64,000 nucleotides of DNA from Rikenellaceae bacterium (GTDB taxonomy: Bacteria; Bacteroidota; Bacteroidia; Bacteroidales; Rikenellaceae), in assembly GCA_015060105.1 (NCBI GenBank), contig SUZD01000008.1, forward strand, positions 30,685 through 94,684, in the 5' to 3' direction. Shown here piece by piece: positions 1 to 7,305 of this stretch. The notes under the pieces are model-generated. The model ran no database searches. It was given only the letters and a program-made list of their open reading frames with translations, and had not been told where the DNA came from. Position 1 is the stretch's first letter; the number at the start of each line of letters is the position of its first letter. A program made the translations under genes and the position numbers.

Positions 1-481
1 CGGCCTTTGTGGCGCAGATGGTTGCCTGATAGAGTCGCATAAGCGTAAACCCGCACCGATTGATTATGGTTTTGTTGGTGACCCGTATCGTGTCAATACT
101 TCGTTGCTTGAAACTTTGGCAGGAGCAGGTTATACAATGGTTGTAGCGCCCATTACCTTCGACAAGGAGTGTGGCCTGCTGAATACCAATGCCGATACGG
201 TTGCTGCAAGTGTTGCTGTGGCGTTGGCTGCCTCGAACGATGTCGAACTGATATTCTGTTTCGAGAAATCGGGTGTGTTGCGCGATGTCAATGACGAGAA
301 CTCGCTAATCGAAACCATTACTCGTGAGGAGTTGGCTCAACTCAAAGCCGAAGGCGTTGTTGCCGATGGAATGTTGCCTAAACTCGAAAACTCGTTTAAG
401 GCTATCGATGGAGGTGTAAAACGAGTGACTATCTGCTCGGCCGAGAATATCGCAAACGGTCGAGGTACAGTTTTGATGTAG
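1..481 (+). CDS. argB: Acetylglutamate kinase, C-terminal part (cut by window edge)
   Basis: This is the 3' portion of an amino-acid kinase family gene; the reading frame is open from base 2, so the true start lies outside the window and the track's start at 104 (TTG) is internal. About 159 residues are visible. GLCGADG followed by KRKPAPIDYGFVGD matches the ArgB region around the substrate and ATP sites, and the end (ANGRGTVLM) matches the family's GGTxI-type C-terminus. ArgB phosphorylates the gamma-carboxyl of an N-acylated glutamate in arginine biosynthesis. Some Bacteroides relatives use N-succinyl instead of N-acetyl intermediates, so the acyl group is uncertain here. It is followed by a new promoter, so the gene ends its transcription unit. 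Confidence 0.9.
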   Translation, partial: GLCGADGCLIESHKRKPAPIDYGFVGDPYRVNTSLLETLAGAGYTMVVAPITFDKECGLLNTNADTVAASVAVALAASNDVELIFCFEKSGVLRDVNDENSLIETITREELAQLKAEGVVADGMLPKLENSFKAIDGGVKRVTICSAENIANGRGTVLM

Positions 482-485
482 AAAA

Positions 486-516
486 TTTGAAACTTTGCGT
501 TTTATTTGTATATTTG
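486..516 (+). promoter_or_regulatory. Bacteroidota sigma-ABfr-type promoter for the 541 gene
   Basis: TTTG at 486-489, a 19-bp spacer and TATATTTG at 509-516 match the Bacteroidota consensus TTTG-N19-21-TAnnTTTG exactly. Transcription would begin around 520-525, shortly before the ATG at 541. Confidence 0.75.
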
Positions 517-540
517 TGACAAAATCAAAAGCTTAATATT

Positions 541-822
541 ATGGCAAGTGTAAAACAACTGAAAAAGGATATCGACTATCTGGTTGAGGAGATCGTAACT
601 GATTGCTACCTTTCTATCTATTTCCACACCGACAAGAAAGAGGCTATCGTAGCCGTTATGAACAAAGCAGTAGAGTTGCGTAACGACCTTTTCTCGCGTG
701 TTAATAACCCCGCAGAGCCCAAAAACAAATCGTTGGTTGCAAAACATTACGCACAAATCCGTCGCGATATGTTTACCGGCGTTGATGCGTTGTTCTCGGA
801 GTTGAGCGAGTTGAATAAATAA
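541..822 (+). CDS. Conserved small hypothetical protein (93 aa)
   Basis: I do not recognise a named family. The product is a short, charged, soluble, mostly helical protein with no signal peptide or membrane segment. It contains HTDKKEAI near residue 29 and an R/K-rich C-terminal half ending in a Leu/Glu-rich helix. It has its own consensus promoter just upstream and a strong terminator just downstream (865-900), so it is probably a single-gene unit. Codon use resembles its neighbours and the antisense 326-aa ORF across it looks like a shadow. Such small proteins are commonly conserved within Bacteroidales; the function is unknown. Confidence 0.75.
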   Translation: MASVKQLKKDIDYLVEEIVTDCYLSIYFHTDKKEAIVAVMNKAVELRNDLFSRVNNPAEPKNKSLVAKHYAQIRRDMFTGVDALFSELSELNK

Positions 823-864
823 TCTCAACCGAAAGTCGCACATTCGACTTGTTGTATGACAAGT

Positions 865-900
865 AGTCAGCCTGATTTCTATTGGGCTGACTTTGCTTTT
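865..900 (+). terminator. Rho-independent terminator after the 541 gene
   Basis: An 8-bp perfect stem AGTCAGCC (865-872)/GGCTGACT (885-892) with a 12-nt loop is followed by a T-rich tract (TTTGCTTTT). Confidence 0.75.
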
Positions 901-984
901 GTAAAAGAGAGTACTTATGCACTCAATTGCGCGCTTGCGGTATGCATTTTGTTTTAATATTATATAAACAAAAGTATTAAAATT

Positions 985-1608
985 ATGTTTAAGAAGGATA
1001 AAGTTGAAGAACAGACTGTAAATCAAGATATTAAAGATGTGAATACCTCTGGCGATAGTAACGAAGAGGCTACCGAGAATAATGCTTCTGCCGACAATAT
1101 GGCAGAAGACGCTGACAATTCGTCTGACAATATGGCAGAGGGCGAGGGCTCGGCACAAGATGCTGTGACACTTGCTCTGGCAGAGGCTGCGGGCTGGAAG
1201 GATAAATATATCCGCTTGCAGGCAGAGTTCGATAACTATCGCAAACGCACATTGAAAGAGAAGATGGATTTGGTGGCTTCGGGAGGTGAAGATGTTATCA
1301 AATCGTTGTTGGGCGTTATGGACGATCTTGACCGTGCACTGAATGCAGTGCGCACTGCTTCTGATGTTGATGCACTGCGTGCGGGTGTCGAGATGATTGA
1401 CTCCAAGTTCCGCGAGGTGTTGCGCAATAAAGGTGTCGAGGAGATTGAGGCCGTAGGCAAAGAGTTCGATGTAGATGTACACGAGGCTGTGGCTAAAATC
1501 CCTGCCCCTGATGCAGACTCCAAAGGTAAGATTGTAGATGTCGTACAGAAGGGTTATAAACTCAAAGATAAAGTAGTGCGTTACGCAAAAGTTGTAGTAG
1601 GAGAGTAA
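985..1608 (+). CDS. grpE: Nucleotide exchange factor GrpE
   Basis: GrpE releases ADP from DnaK and so drives the chaperone cycle in the cytoplasm. The 207-aa product has a long acidic, low-complexity N-terminus (residues 1-65, with two near-identical DNMAE segments). A coiled coil follows with the family signature around EFDNYRKRT (about residues 90-98), then the beta-domain ending in [18 protein letters not shown], close to the classic GrpE C-terminal motif. It lies 4 bp before dnaJ, an operon arrangement common in Bacteroidales where dnaK is elsewhere. The upstream 160 bp holds a terminator and an AT-rich leader; I see no clear TAnnTTTG box or CIRCE element, so heat-shock control cannot be shown. 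Confidence 0.95.
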   Translation: MFKKDKVEEQTVNQDIKDVNTSGDSNEEATENNASADNMAEDADNSSDNMAEGEGSAQDAVTLALAEAAGWKDKYIRLQAEFDNYRKRTLKEKMDLVASGGEDVIKSLLGVMDDLDRALNAVRTASDVDALRAGVEMIDSKFREVLRNKGVEEIEAVGKEFDVDVHEAVAKIPAPDADSKGKIVDVVQKGYKLKDKVVRYAKVVVGE

Positions 1609-1612
1609 CGAT

Positions 1613-2776
1613 ATGGCAAAGAAGGACTATTACGAGGTTCTCGGTGTTGATAAAAGTGCCAACGCCGATGAGATTAAGAAGGCTTATCGTAAGGCGGCAA
1701 TTAAATACCACCCCGATAAGAATCCCGGAGATAAAGAGGCCGAGGAGAAGTTTAAGGAGGCTGCCGAGGCGTATGATGTGTTGAGCAACCCCGATAAACG
1801 CGCACGCTATGACCAATATGGCCATGCAGGAATGAATGGCGGCTTTGGCGGCGGTGCCGGAGGTTTCGGTGGCGGATTCTCGATGGAGGATATTTTCCGC
1901 AACTTCGGAGATATTTTCGGCGGTCACTTTGGCGGTGGATTTGGTGGCTTTGGCGGCTTTGGTGGCGATGGCGGTCAGAGAGTCAATCGTGGCTCGGACT
2001 TGCGTGTCAAGGTTACTTTGTCGCTTAAAGAGATTGTTAATGGCACAACCAAAAAACTTAAAATCAATAAACTTGTGTCGTGCGATAAGTGTAACGGCAC
2101 AGGAGCCAAAGACTCAAACTCGTACAATACCTGCCCGTCATGTAATGGCTCGGGCCGTGTAACCGAGGTGGTAAATACATTCTTTGGCCGTACACAAACC
2201 GTCACCACTTGTAAACAGTGTCACGGCGAGGGCAAGATTATTACCACTCCTTGTGATAAGTGTGGCGGCGAGGGTCGTGTTAAAGCCGAGGAGATTGTCG
2301 AGGTTAAGATTCCCGCAGGAGTAGGAGAGGGTATGCAGTTGTCGGTAAATGGCAAAGGTAATGCTGCTCGTCACGGAGGCGTTAATGGCGATTTGTTGGT
2401 GCTGATTGAGGAGCAACCCGATGCAGACTTCACTCGCGATGGTAATGATTTGATTTACAACCTCAATATCACTATCCCGACAGCAGTGTTGGGTGGCGAG
2501 GTGGAGGTACCCACTGTGGATTCGAAGGTTAAAATCAAGATTGAGCCTGGAACTCATGCAGGTAAGATTCTTCGTCTGCGTGGTAAGGGTATTCCCGATA
2601 TCAATGGCTATGGTCGAGGTGACCAACTTATCGTAATCGATATTACCATTCCGTCGAAAGTGAACTCCGAGGAGCGTAAACTCTTTGAGCAACTTGCCGA
2701 GAAACCTTCGTTCAAGAAGGCCGAAAGCGTCAAGAATCAAAATATTTTCGACAGAATGCACAACTTTTTCCGCTAA
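1613..2776 (+). CDS. dnaJ: Molecular chaperone DnaJ
   Basis: DnaJ is the Hsp40 co-chaperone that delivers unfolded clients to DnaK and stimulates its ATPase. All canonical parts are present in 387 aa. The J-domain (residues 5-70) has HPD at 33-35; a Gly/Phe-rich linker (about 75-125) has many GGFGG units. The zinc-binding region has four CxxCxGxG repeats ([32 protein letters not shown]), and C-terminal peptide-binding beta-domains end at FRMHNFFR-like residues. Length is normal for type I DnaJ. It is probably co-transcribed with grpE; the 40-bp gap to the next gene lacks a terminator. Confidence 0.97.
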   Translation: MAKKDYYEVLGVDKSANADEIKKAYRKAAIKYHPDKNPGDKEAEEKFKEAAEAYDVLSNPDKRARYDQYGHAGMNGGFGGGAGGFGGGFSMEDIFRNFGDIFGGHFGGGFGGFGGFGGDGGQRVNRGSDLRVKVTLSLKEIVNGTTKKLKINKLVSCDKCNGTGAKDSNSYNTCPSCNGSGRVTEVVNTFFGRTQTVTTCKQCHGEGKIITTPCDKCGGEGRVKAEEIVEVKIPAGVGEGMQLSVNGKGNAARHGGVNGDLLVLIEEQPDADFTRDGNDLIYNLNITIPTAVLGGEVEVPTVDSKVKIKIEPGTHAGKILRLRGKGIPDINGYGRGDQLIVIDITIPSKVNSEERKLFEQLAEKPSFKKAESVKNQNIFDRMHNFFR

Positions 2777-2816
2777 AAAGCGTATTTTTGAAAGAAGTAT
2801 TTAATCATTTCCCCAA

Positions 2817-3125
2817 ATGAAACTGTTCAACCACCAGAAACCCCGAGGTTTCAACTATATTCCTCGCCACTACGATCCCGAAAAGGAGCGTCGTGATGCT
2901 CGTCGTCGAGAACTGTTGGGACCTGATGCACCCAGCGTAAAACGCCTTAACAAACAGGCCGAAGAGGAGGGATATACTCCCGGACAACTTGTGCGTCAAG
3001 CACACTTCGAGCGTAGTAGTTGGGGCGCACAACGCGCACGCCGCAGTGGAACGCGTACCAGCATTATCGGTATCTTGGGAATGTTGGCTGTGTTGGCAGT
3101 GTTGTGCTATTTGTTTCTCAATTAG
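2817..3125 (+). CDS. Small C-terminally anchored membrane protein (102 aa)
   Basis: The N-terminal three quarters are highly charged (Arg/Glu-rich, e.g. EKERRDARRREL), presumably cytoplasmic. One hydrophobic segment at residues 82-101 (IIGILGMLAVLAVLCYLFL) is followed by a single Asn. That is a tail-anchor topology. It sits between dnaJ and mutL and is 12 bp from mutL, which suggests co-transcription. I believe similar short proteins are found next to mutL in other Bacteroidales genomes, but I cannot confirm this here and know no function. Confidence 0.8.
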   Translation: MKLFNHQKPRGFNYIPRHYDPEKERRDARRRELLGPDAPSVKRLNKQAEEEGYTPGQLVRQAHFERSSWGAQRARRSGTRTSIIGILGMLAVLAVLCYLFLN

Positions 3126-3137
3126 ACCCTATCTGCG

Positions 3138-5006
3138 ATGAGTGACCGAATTAAAGTACTGCCCGATCTGGTGTCGAATCAAATCGCAGCCGGCGAGGTT
3201 GTGGAGAGCCCCTCTACTGCCATCAAAGAGCTGTTGGAGAATGCTGTTGATGCCGGCAGTACCTCTATCACTCTGAACTTTCGCAATGCAGGTAAGGAAC
3301 TGATTCAAATCAAAGATGATGGTTGCGGAATGTCGCCGATTGATGCCCGTTTGGCATTTGACCGTCACGCGACAAGCAAGATTTCATCGCTTGATGATAT
3401 CTATCGACTTGGAACGTTTGGTTTCCGAGGTGAGGCTCTTGCTGCCATTGCCGCTATTTCGCAGGTGGAGTTGCACTCTCGCACTGCCGATGACGAGGTA
3501 GGTATCAAAACTACTATTCATGGTGGCGTTTTCCAAGGTCAAACACCCATCGCAGCTCCCGTAGGCTCGCAGTTCTATATTCGCAACTTGTTCTATAATG
3601 TGCCTGTGCGTCGTACCTTTTTGGAGAACTCGACCAAAGAATCGACCGCCATTATCCGCGAGTTCAAACGTGTGGCCCTGTGTCACCCCGAGGTCGCGTT
3701 CAAACTCTACAAGGACGATGCTTTGATGTACGACCTTGCGCAGTCGAACTTGGCACAACGTATAGCAGGTGTGGTCGGTAACCGAAATTTGGCCGGCAAA
3801 CTTTTGGAGGTGTCGGTCGAAACCTCGATTGTTAATGTCAAAGGTTTTGTAGCCCACCCATCGACAGCCCGTTTGCGTAGTACCGACCGCGAACAATTTT
3901 TGTTTGTCAATGGCCGCTACTTCGAGAGCCCTTATTTCAATAAAGCGATAATCCAAGCCTTCGAGAAACTTGTTCCGCAAGGCTATCAACCTTCGTTCTT
4001 TATCTATCTCGATATCGACCCCTCGCAGATAGATGTGAATATTCACCCTCGCAAGATTAACATCAAGTTTGCCGATAAGATTGCCGTTTGGCAGATTATC
4101 AATGCGGCGGTGCGCGAAACATTGGCTAAGACGGGGGCGGTGCCTTTGATGGAGTTTGATGAGAATGCTCCCGAAATACCGGTACTGTCCAACGACCGAA
4201 CAGAGCCTTTGTATGAGCCCGAGGTTACTACCCGTAAATCATATAACCCGTTTGTGGACTATGAGCCTCGCACGACAACTCACTCTTCGTCGAGAGCAAC
4301 AGCCAACGATTTCTCGGCAATGTATCAGTTCGATTCGCCGTCGGGTGACTCTTCGATGACCGATTTCGGAACGACTGAAATCGAATGGGTCGAGGAGGAG
4401 CCGGTAATGCAAACTTTGGGTTCGTCGATTAGCGATGATAGTCTGCATTTTGAGAATGTTGTGCCGTTGGAGGGTGGACTGTGTTCAGCATTATTACGAG
4501 GACGCTTAACACTTGTCGATTTGCGTCGTGCGCGTGAGAGTGTACTCTACGAGGAGTATTCGGCAGCATTGGGTGCCAATCGCTCGCTATCGCAAATGTT
4601 GCTCTTCCCCGAGGAGATGACTCTTTCGACAGATGACTATACTTTGCTCAAAGATTACGAGACCGAGTTTATTGTCTTCGGTTTCGATATCCGTTTCCGA
4701 GGCGAGGGTAAAATCGAACTTGCAGGAGTGCCTTCTGATGCTGATTTGGGCAATATAGATTGCCTGTTGTATGATATGATGGACGTTGTGAGAGCCGATG
4801 TTATGAGCCCCGAGGATGTGCGTCGTGATAAGATGGCACGTCTTATGGCCCGCTCCGCAGCGCGACCTTTGGGACGAGTATCGCAAATAGAGGCCGAAGA
4901 ACTTTTGTCGAGATTGGCTTCGTGCGCGAATTATAGCTATACACCCGAAGGAAAACCAATAATGAAGTCGTTTGATGCAGACGACCTTAAAAACTTGATT
5001 AAATAA
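3138..5006 (+). CDS. mutL: DNA mismatch repair protein MutL
   Basis: MutL couples MutS mismatch recognition to downstream nicking and excision. The GHKL ATPase motifs are intact: ELLENAVDAG (31-40), DDGCGM (60-65) and GTFGFRGEA (92-100), plus RHATSKI. A variable linker (about 345-440) precedes the C-terminal dimerisation domain. In that domain the position of the endonuclease motif DQHA(x)2E(x)4E reads DLRRARESVLYE (from Asp461), so the Gln, His and Ala are lost while both Glu remain. The later metal-binding CPHGRP-like segment reads YTPEGKP. The C-terminal nickase activity is therefore doubtful. Length (622 aa) is typical. The gene is 3 bp from the rhomboid gene, so they are one operon. Confidence 0.95.
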   Translation: MSDRIKVLPDLVSNQIAAGEVVESPSTAIKELLENAVDAGSTSITLNFRNAGKELIQIKDDGCGMSPIDARLAFDRHATSKISSLDDIYRLGTFGFRGEALAAIAAISQVELHSRTADDEVGIKTTIHGGVFQGQTPIAAPVGSQFYIRNLFYNVPVRRTFLENSTKESTAIIREFKRVALCHPEVAFKLYKDDALMYDLAQSNLAQRIAGVVGNRNLAGKLLEVSVETSIVNVKGFVAHPSTARLRSTDREQFLFVNGRYFESPYFNKAIIQAFEKLVPQGYQPSFFIYLDIDPSQIDVNIHPRKINIKFADKIAVWQIINAAVRETLAKTGAVPLMEFDENAPEIPVLSNDRTEPLYEPEVTTRKSYNPFVDYEPRTTTHSSSRATANDFSAMYQFDSPSGDSSMTDFGTTEIEWVEEEPVMQTLGSSISDDSLHFENVVPLEGGLCSALLRGRLTLVDLRRARESVLYEEYSAALGANRSLSQMLLFPEEMTLSTDDYTLLKDYETEFIVFGFDIRFRGEGKIELAGVPSDADLGNIDCLLYDMMDVVRADVMSPEDVRRDKMARLMARSAARPLGRVSQIEAEELLSRLASCANYSYTPEGKPIMKSFDADDLKNLIK

Positions 5007-5008
5007 TT

Positions 5009-5626
5009 ATGAATTATAGACCTATGGGTTTTATGGGTACCCCTCCGGTAGTCAAAAACCTTATGATACTCAATGCACTGATTTGGTTGGCGGGTTTCCT
5101 ATTGCCGCAAGTCGATGAGGTGCTTATAGGATATGGCGCATTGTACAATGTGTTAAGCCCCAATTTCTACTCGTGGCAGGTGGTAACTTATATGTTCCTG
5201 CACGGAAGCTTCTCGCACCTATTTTTCAATATGTTTGCGCTGTGGATGTTTGGTCGTACATTGGAGTATGACCTTGGCAGCAAACGTTTCCTGACTTATT
5301 ATATGGTCTGTGGTGTTGGCGCAGGACTTATTCAAATGTTGGTATGCCTTCTTACAGGCTCGAATGTGCCGACTGTGGGCGCTTCGGGAGCTGTTTTCGG
5401 AATATTGCTCTCGTTTGGTATGTTGCACCCCAATAATGTCATAATGTTGATGTTTCCGCCCATACCTCTCAAAGCCAAATGGTTTGTAATCATATATGGT
5501 GCGCTTGAACTGATGTATGGCGTGCGTGGTGGCGACAGTATTGCCCATTTTGCTCACTTGGGCGGTATGCTGTGGGGATTCTTGTTGCTCCGTTATTGGA
5601 AAAACAAAGGTAAAATATTCTATTAG
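5009..5626 (+). CDS. Rhomboid family intramembrane serine protease
   Basis: Rhomboids cleave transmembrane helices inside the lipid bilayer. The 205-aa product has about six hydrophobic segments and the catalytic dyad context: GASGAVFG with Ser126 and FAHLGGMLWG with His183. The HGSFSHLFFNMFALWMFG segment (65-82) matches the family's HxxxxHxxxN region. It is a minimal rhomboid without extra domains. It starts 2 bp after mutL and ends 3 bp before the next gene, so it is translated from the same transcript. The substrate cannot be inferred from the context. Confidence 0.93.
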   Translation: MNYRPMGFMGTPPVVKNLMILNALIWLAGFLLPQVDEVLIGYGALYNVLSPNFYSWQVVTYMFLHGSFSHLFFNMFALWMFGRTLEYDLGSKRFLTYYMVCGVGAGLIQMLVCLLTGSNVPTVGASGAVFGILLSFGMLHPNNVIMLMFPPIPLKAKWFVIIYGALELMYGVRGGDSIAHFAHLGGMLWGFLLLRYWKNKGKIFY

Positions 5627-5629
5627 ACG

Positions 5630-6778
5630 ATGGCTCGCAAATCGGATACATATAAACAGTCGTTCTCGCGAAACGGTGATAGAAAACGAGGCTTTTCGCT
5701 ACTCAATTTGATTGTGGGGGTATTGACTCTTCTGCTGGCGGTGGTCTTGTTGTGCTCCTATGTTAGCCAATGGATAGATCCGTCGAAGGGAGGAGCTGTA
5801 TTTGCTTATCTGCCACTTGTGATGCCTATTCTCTATCTTCTCAATCTTGTGGCGTTGCTCTTTTGGATTGTGCGTTGGAAGCGTATGGTAGTGGTGCCCT
5901 TTGTGGTTGGCTTGATAGGCATTGGTGGCGTGTCGCTGTTCTATAATCCGCAATATATGCGTCAGTACGAAGGTGTGTCAAGCGGAAAGAAGTTGAAGGT
6001 TATGACCTTCAATGCAATGGGTATGAATGTCCGCGAGAATAATCGTTTGGTATCGGCGATGACGCAGATTGCCGAAGTGGTGGACTCCATACACCCCGAT
6101 ATCCTCTGTATTCAGGAGTTTCAATCAACTTCAACAGCTTCGCGTAAAGATTTTAATAGAATGGTGCCTTGGCTGTCGTCATCAAAGGTGCTTTACAAAA
6201 TAGACACATCGAACGATCACGGTTGGGGACAAGCGGTGTATAGCCGTTATCCGATTATCAAGAGCGGAAATGTCGATTTCAAGGATTTGCCTAACTCGGC
6301 ATTGTGGTGTGATATTGTTGTTAAGAAGGATACGCTGCGTGTCATCAATATCCACCTGCAAAGCACCTCGATTACTACCGACGAACAACAGTATATCAAC
6401 AATATGAGTTTCGTTACGGATACAACTCGTCAGGAGCAATTCCGTAATATGTATCATAAATTGGGTTTGAACTATAAGATTCGCGCCGAACAAGCAAAAG
6501 TTATCCGCCGTGCAATTGATGAAGCACCCTACGATGTTATTGTGTGTGGCGATTTCAACGATACGCCGATGTCGTTTACCTATCACGAGATTGCTGACGA
6601 GTTGAATGACTCCTATCAAGAGGTCGGATATGGCCCCTCTTATACCTATAAGAGTTTCTTCAACCTATTGCGTATCGACTATATCCTCTATTCCGATGGA
6701 TTGACGGCAACCAGCTACGAGTCGCCATACTTTGAATGTTCCGACCATAAGCCTGTTGTTGTAACCTTCGATATATAA
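5630..6778 (+). CDS. Membrane-anchored endonuclease/exonuclease/phosphatase family protein
   Basis: The N-terminal ~110 residues carry three hydrophobic segments (about 25-45, 57-78, 84-105), followed by an EEP (DNase I-like) domain with its usual landmarks. These are KVMTFNAMG (first metal region), ILCIQEFQ (catalytic Glu), INIHLQS, VIVCGDFNDTP and SDHKPVVV (catalytic Asp-His). The EEP domain probably faces the periplasm. The family includes nucleases and phospho(di)esterases for nucleotides, inositol phosphates and lipids, so the substrate is open. It is the fourth gene of the tight mutL-rhomboid cluster (3-bp spacing). Confidence 0.88.
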   Translation: MARKSDTYKQSFSRNGDRKRGFSLLNLIVGVLTLLLAVVLLCSYVSQWIDPSKGGAVFAYLPLVMPILYLLNLVALLFWIVRWKRMVVVPFVVGLIGIGGVSLFYNPQYMRQYEGVSSGKKLKVMTFNAMGMNVRENNRLVSAMTQIAEVVDSIHPDILCIQEFQSTSTASRKDFNRMVPWLSSSKVLYKIDTSNDHGWGQAVYSRYPIIKSGNVDFKDLPNSALWCDIVVKKDTLRVINIHLQSTSITTDEQQYINNMSFVTDTTRQEQFRNMYHKLGLNYKIRAEQAKVIRRAIDEAPYDVIVCGDFNDTPMSFTYHEIADELNDSYQEVGYGPSYTYKSFFNLLRIDYILYSDGLTATSYESPYFECSDHKPVVVTFDI

Positions 6779-6797
6779 TCTTAAACACTATACCGAA

Positions 6798-7244
6798 ATG
6801 ATTGCAGATTCACTCAAAAACTACAAATCCTATTTGTCGATTTGTCCCCGCTTGGAGAAAGCCTTCGACTTTATCCTGAATAATGACTTGGCATCGTTTG
6901 CCGATGGTCGCCACGATATCGATGGCGATAATATCTTTGCAATGGTATCGACACCCCAACTCAAACGCCCCGAGGACGCTCCTGTTGAAACACATCGCCG
7001 TTATCTCGATATCCAACTCGTGTTGAGCGGTAAAGAGGCTTTTGGCTGGATTTCGGCTGATGACCTGACCTCGCCGACAGCCCCGTTCGATGAGGCAAAA
7101 GATATCTGCTTCTGGAATGATACTCCGACTATGCAGTTTGAGTTGCACGAGGGTCAAATGGCAATCTTCTTGCCCGAAGATGGCCACGCACCTATGATTG
7201 GCGAGGGCCAAATCAAGAAGTGTATTGTTAAAGTGCTGTTATAG
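6798..7244 (+). CDS. YhcH/YjgK/YiaL (DUF386) family protein
   Basis: The 148-aa protein belongs to the small cupin-like family of YhcH, YiaL and the EbgC beta-galactosidase subunit. Visible landmarks are the conserved ETHRRYLDIQLVLSGKE segment (about 57-73), a PFDEAKDICFW segment and a C-terminal AIFLPEDGHAPMIGEG stretch with a metal-ligand-type His. Members are thought to act on sugars or sialic-acid derivatives, but here there is no sugar-catabolism gene next to it. It lies 19 bp downstream of the EEP gene and is closed by a terminator shared with rnr. Confidence 0.88.
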   Translation: MIADSLKNYKSYLSICPRLEKAFDFILNNDLASFADGRHDIDGDNIFAMVSTPQLKRPEDAPVETHRRYLDIQLVLSGKEAFGWISADDLTSPTAPFDEAKDICFWNDTPTMQFELHEGQMAIFLPEDGHAPMIGEGQIKKCIVKVLL

Positions 7245-7269
7245 CAAGGGTATTATTATCCAACCAAAC

Positions 7270-7303
7270 AAAAAGCCTGCTCGAATTTTCGGCAGGCTTT
7301 TCA
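7270..7303. terminator. Bidirectional terminator between DUF386 gene and rnr
   Basis: AAAGCCTGC (7272-7280) pairs with GCAGGCTTT (7292-7300) around an 11-nt loop. A-tracts and T-tracts on opposite sides let it serve both converging genes. Confidence 0.8.
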
Positions 7304-7305
7304 TT

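Noticed and set aside
502-1482. 326-aa minus-strand ORF
   Set aside because: It lies antisense to the 541 gene, its terminator and grpE. Its composition is Cys/Ile/His-rich, as expected from reading the complement of real genes.
1836-1975. GGCGG/GGTGGC-rich tandem-like DNA
   Set aside because: It encodes the Gly/Phe linker of DnaJ; the repetition comes from the protein sequence and is not an independent repeat element.
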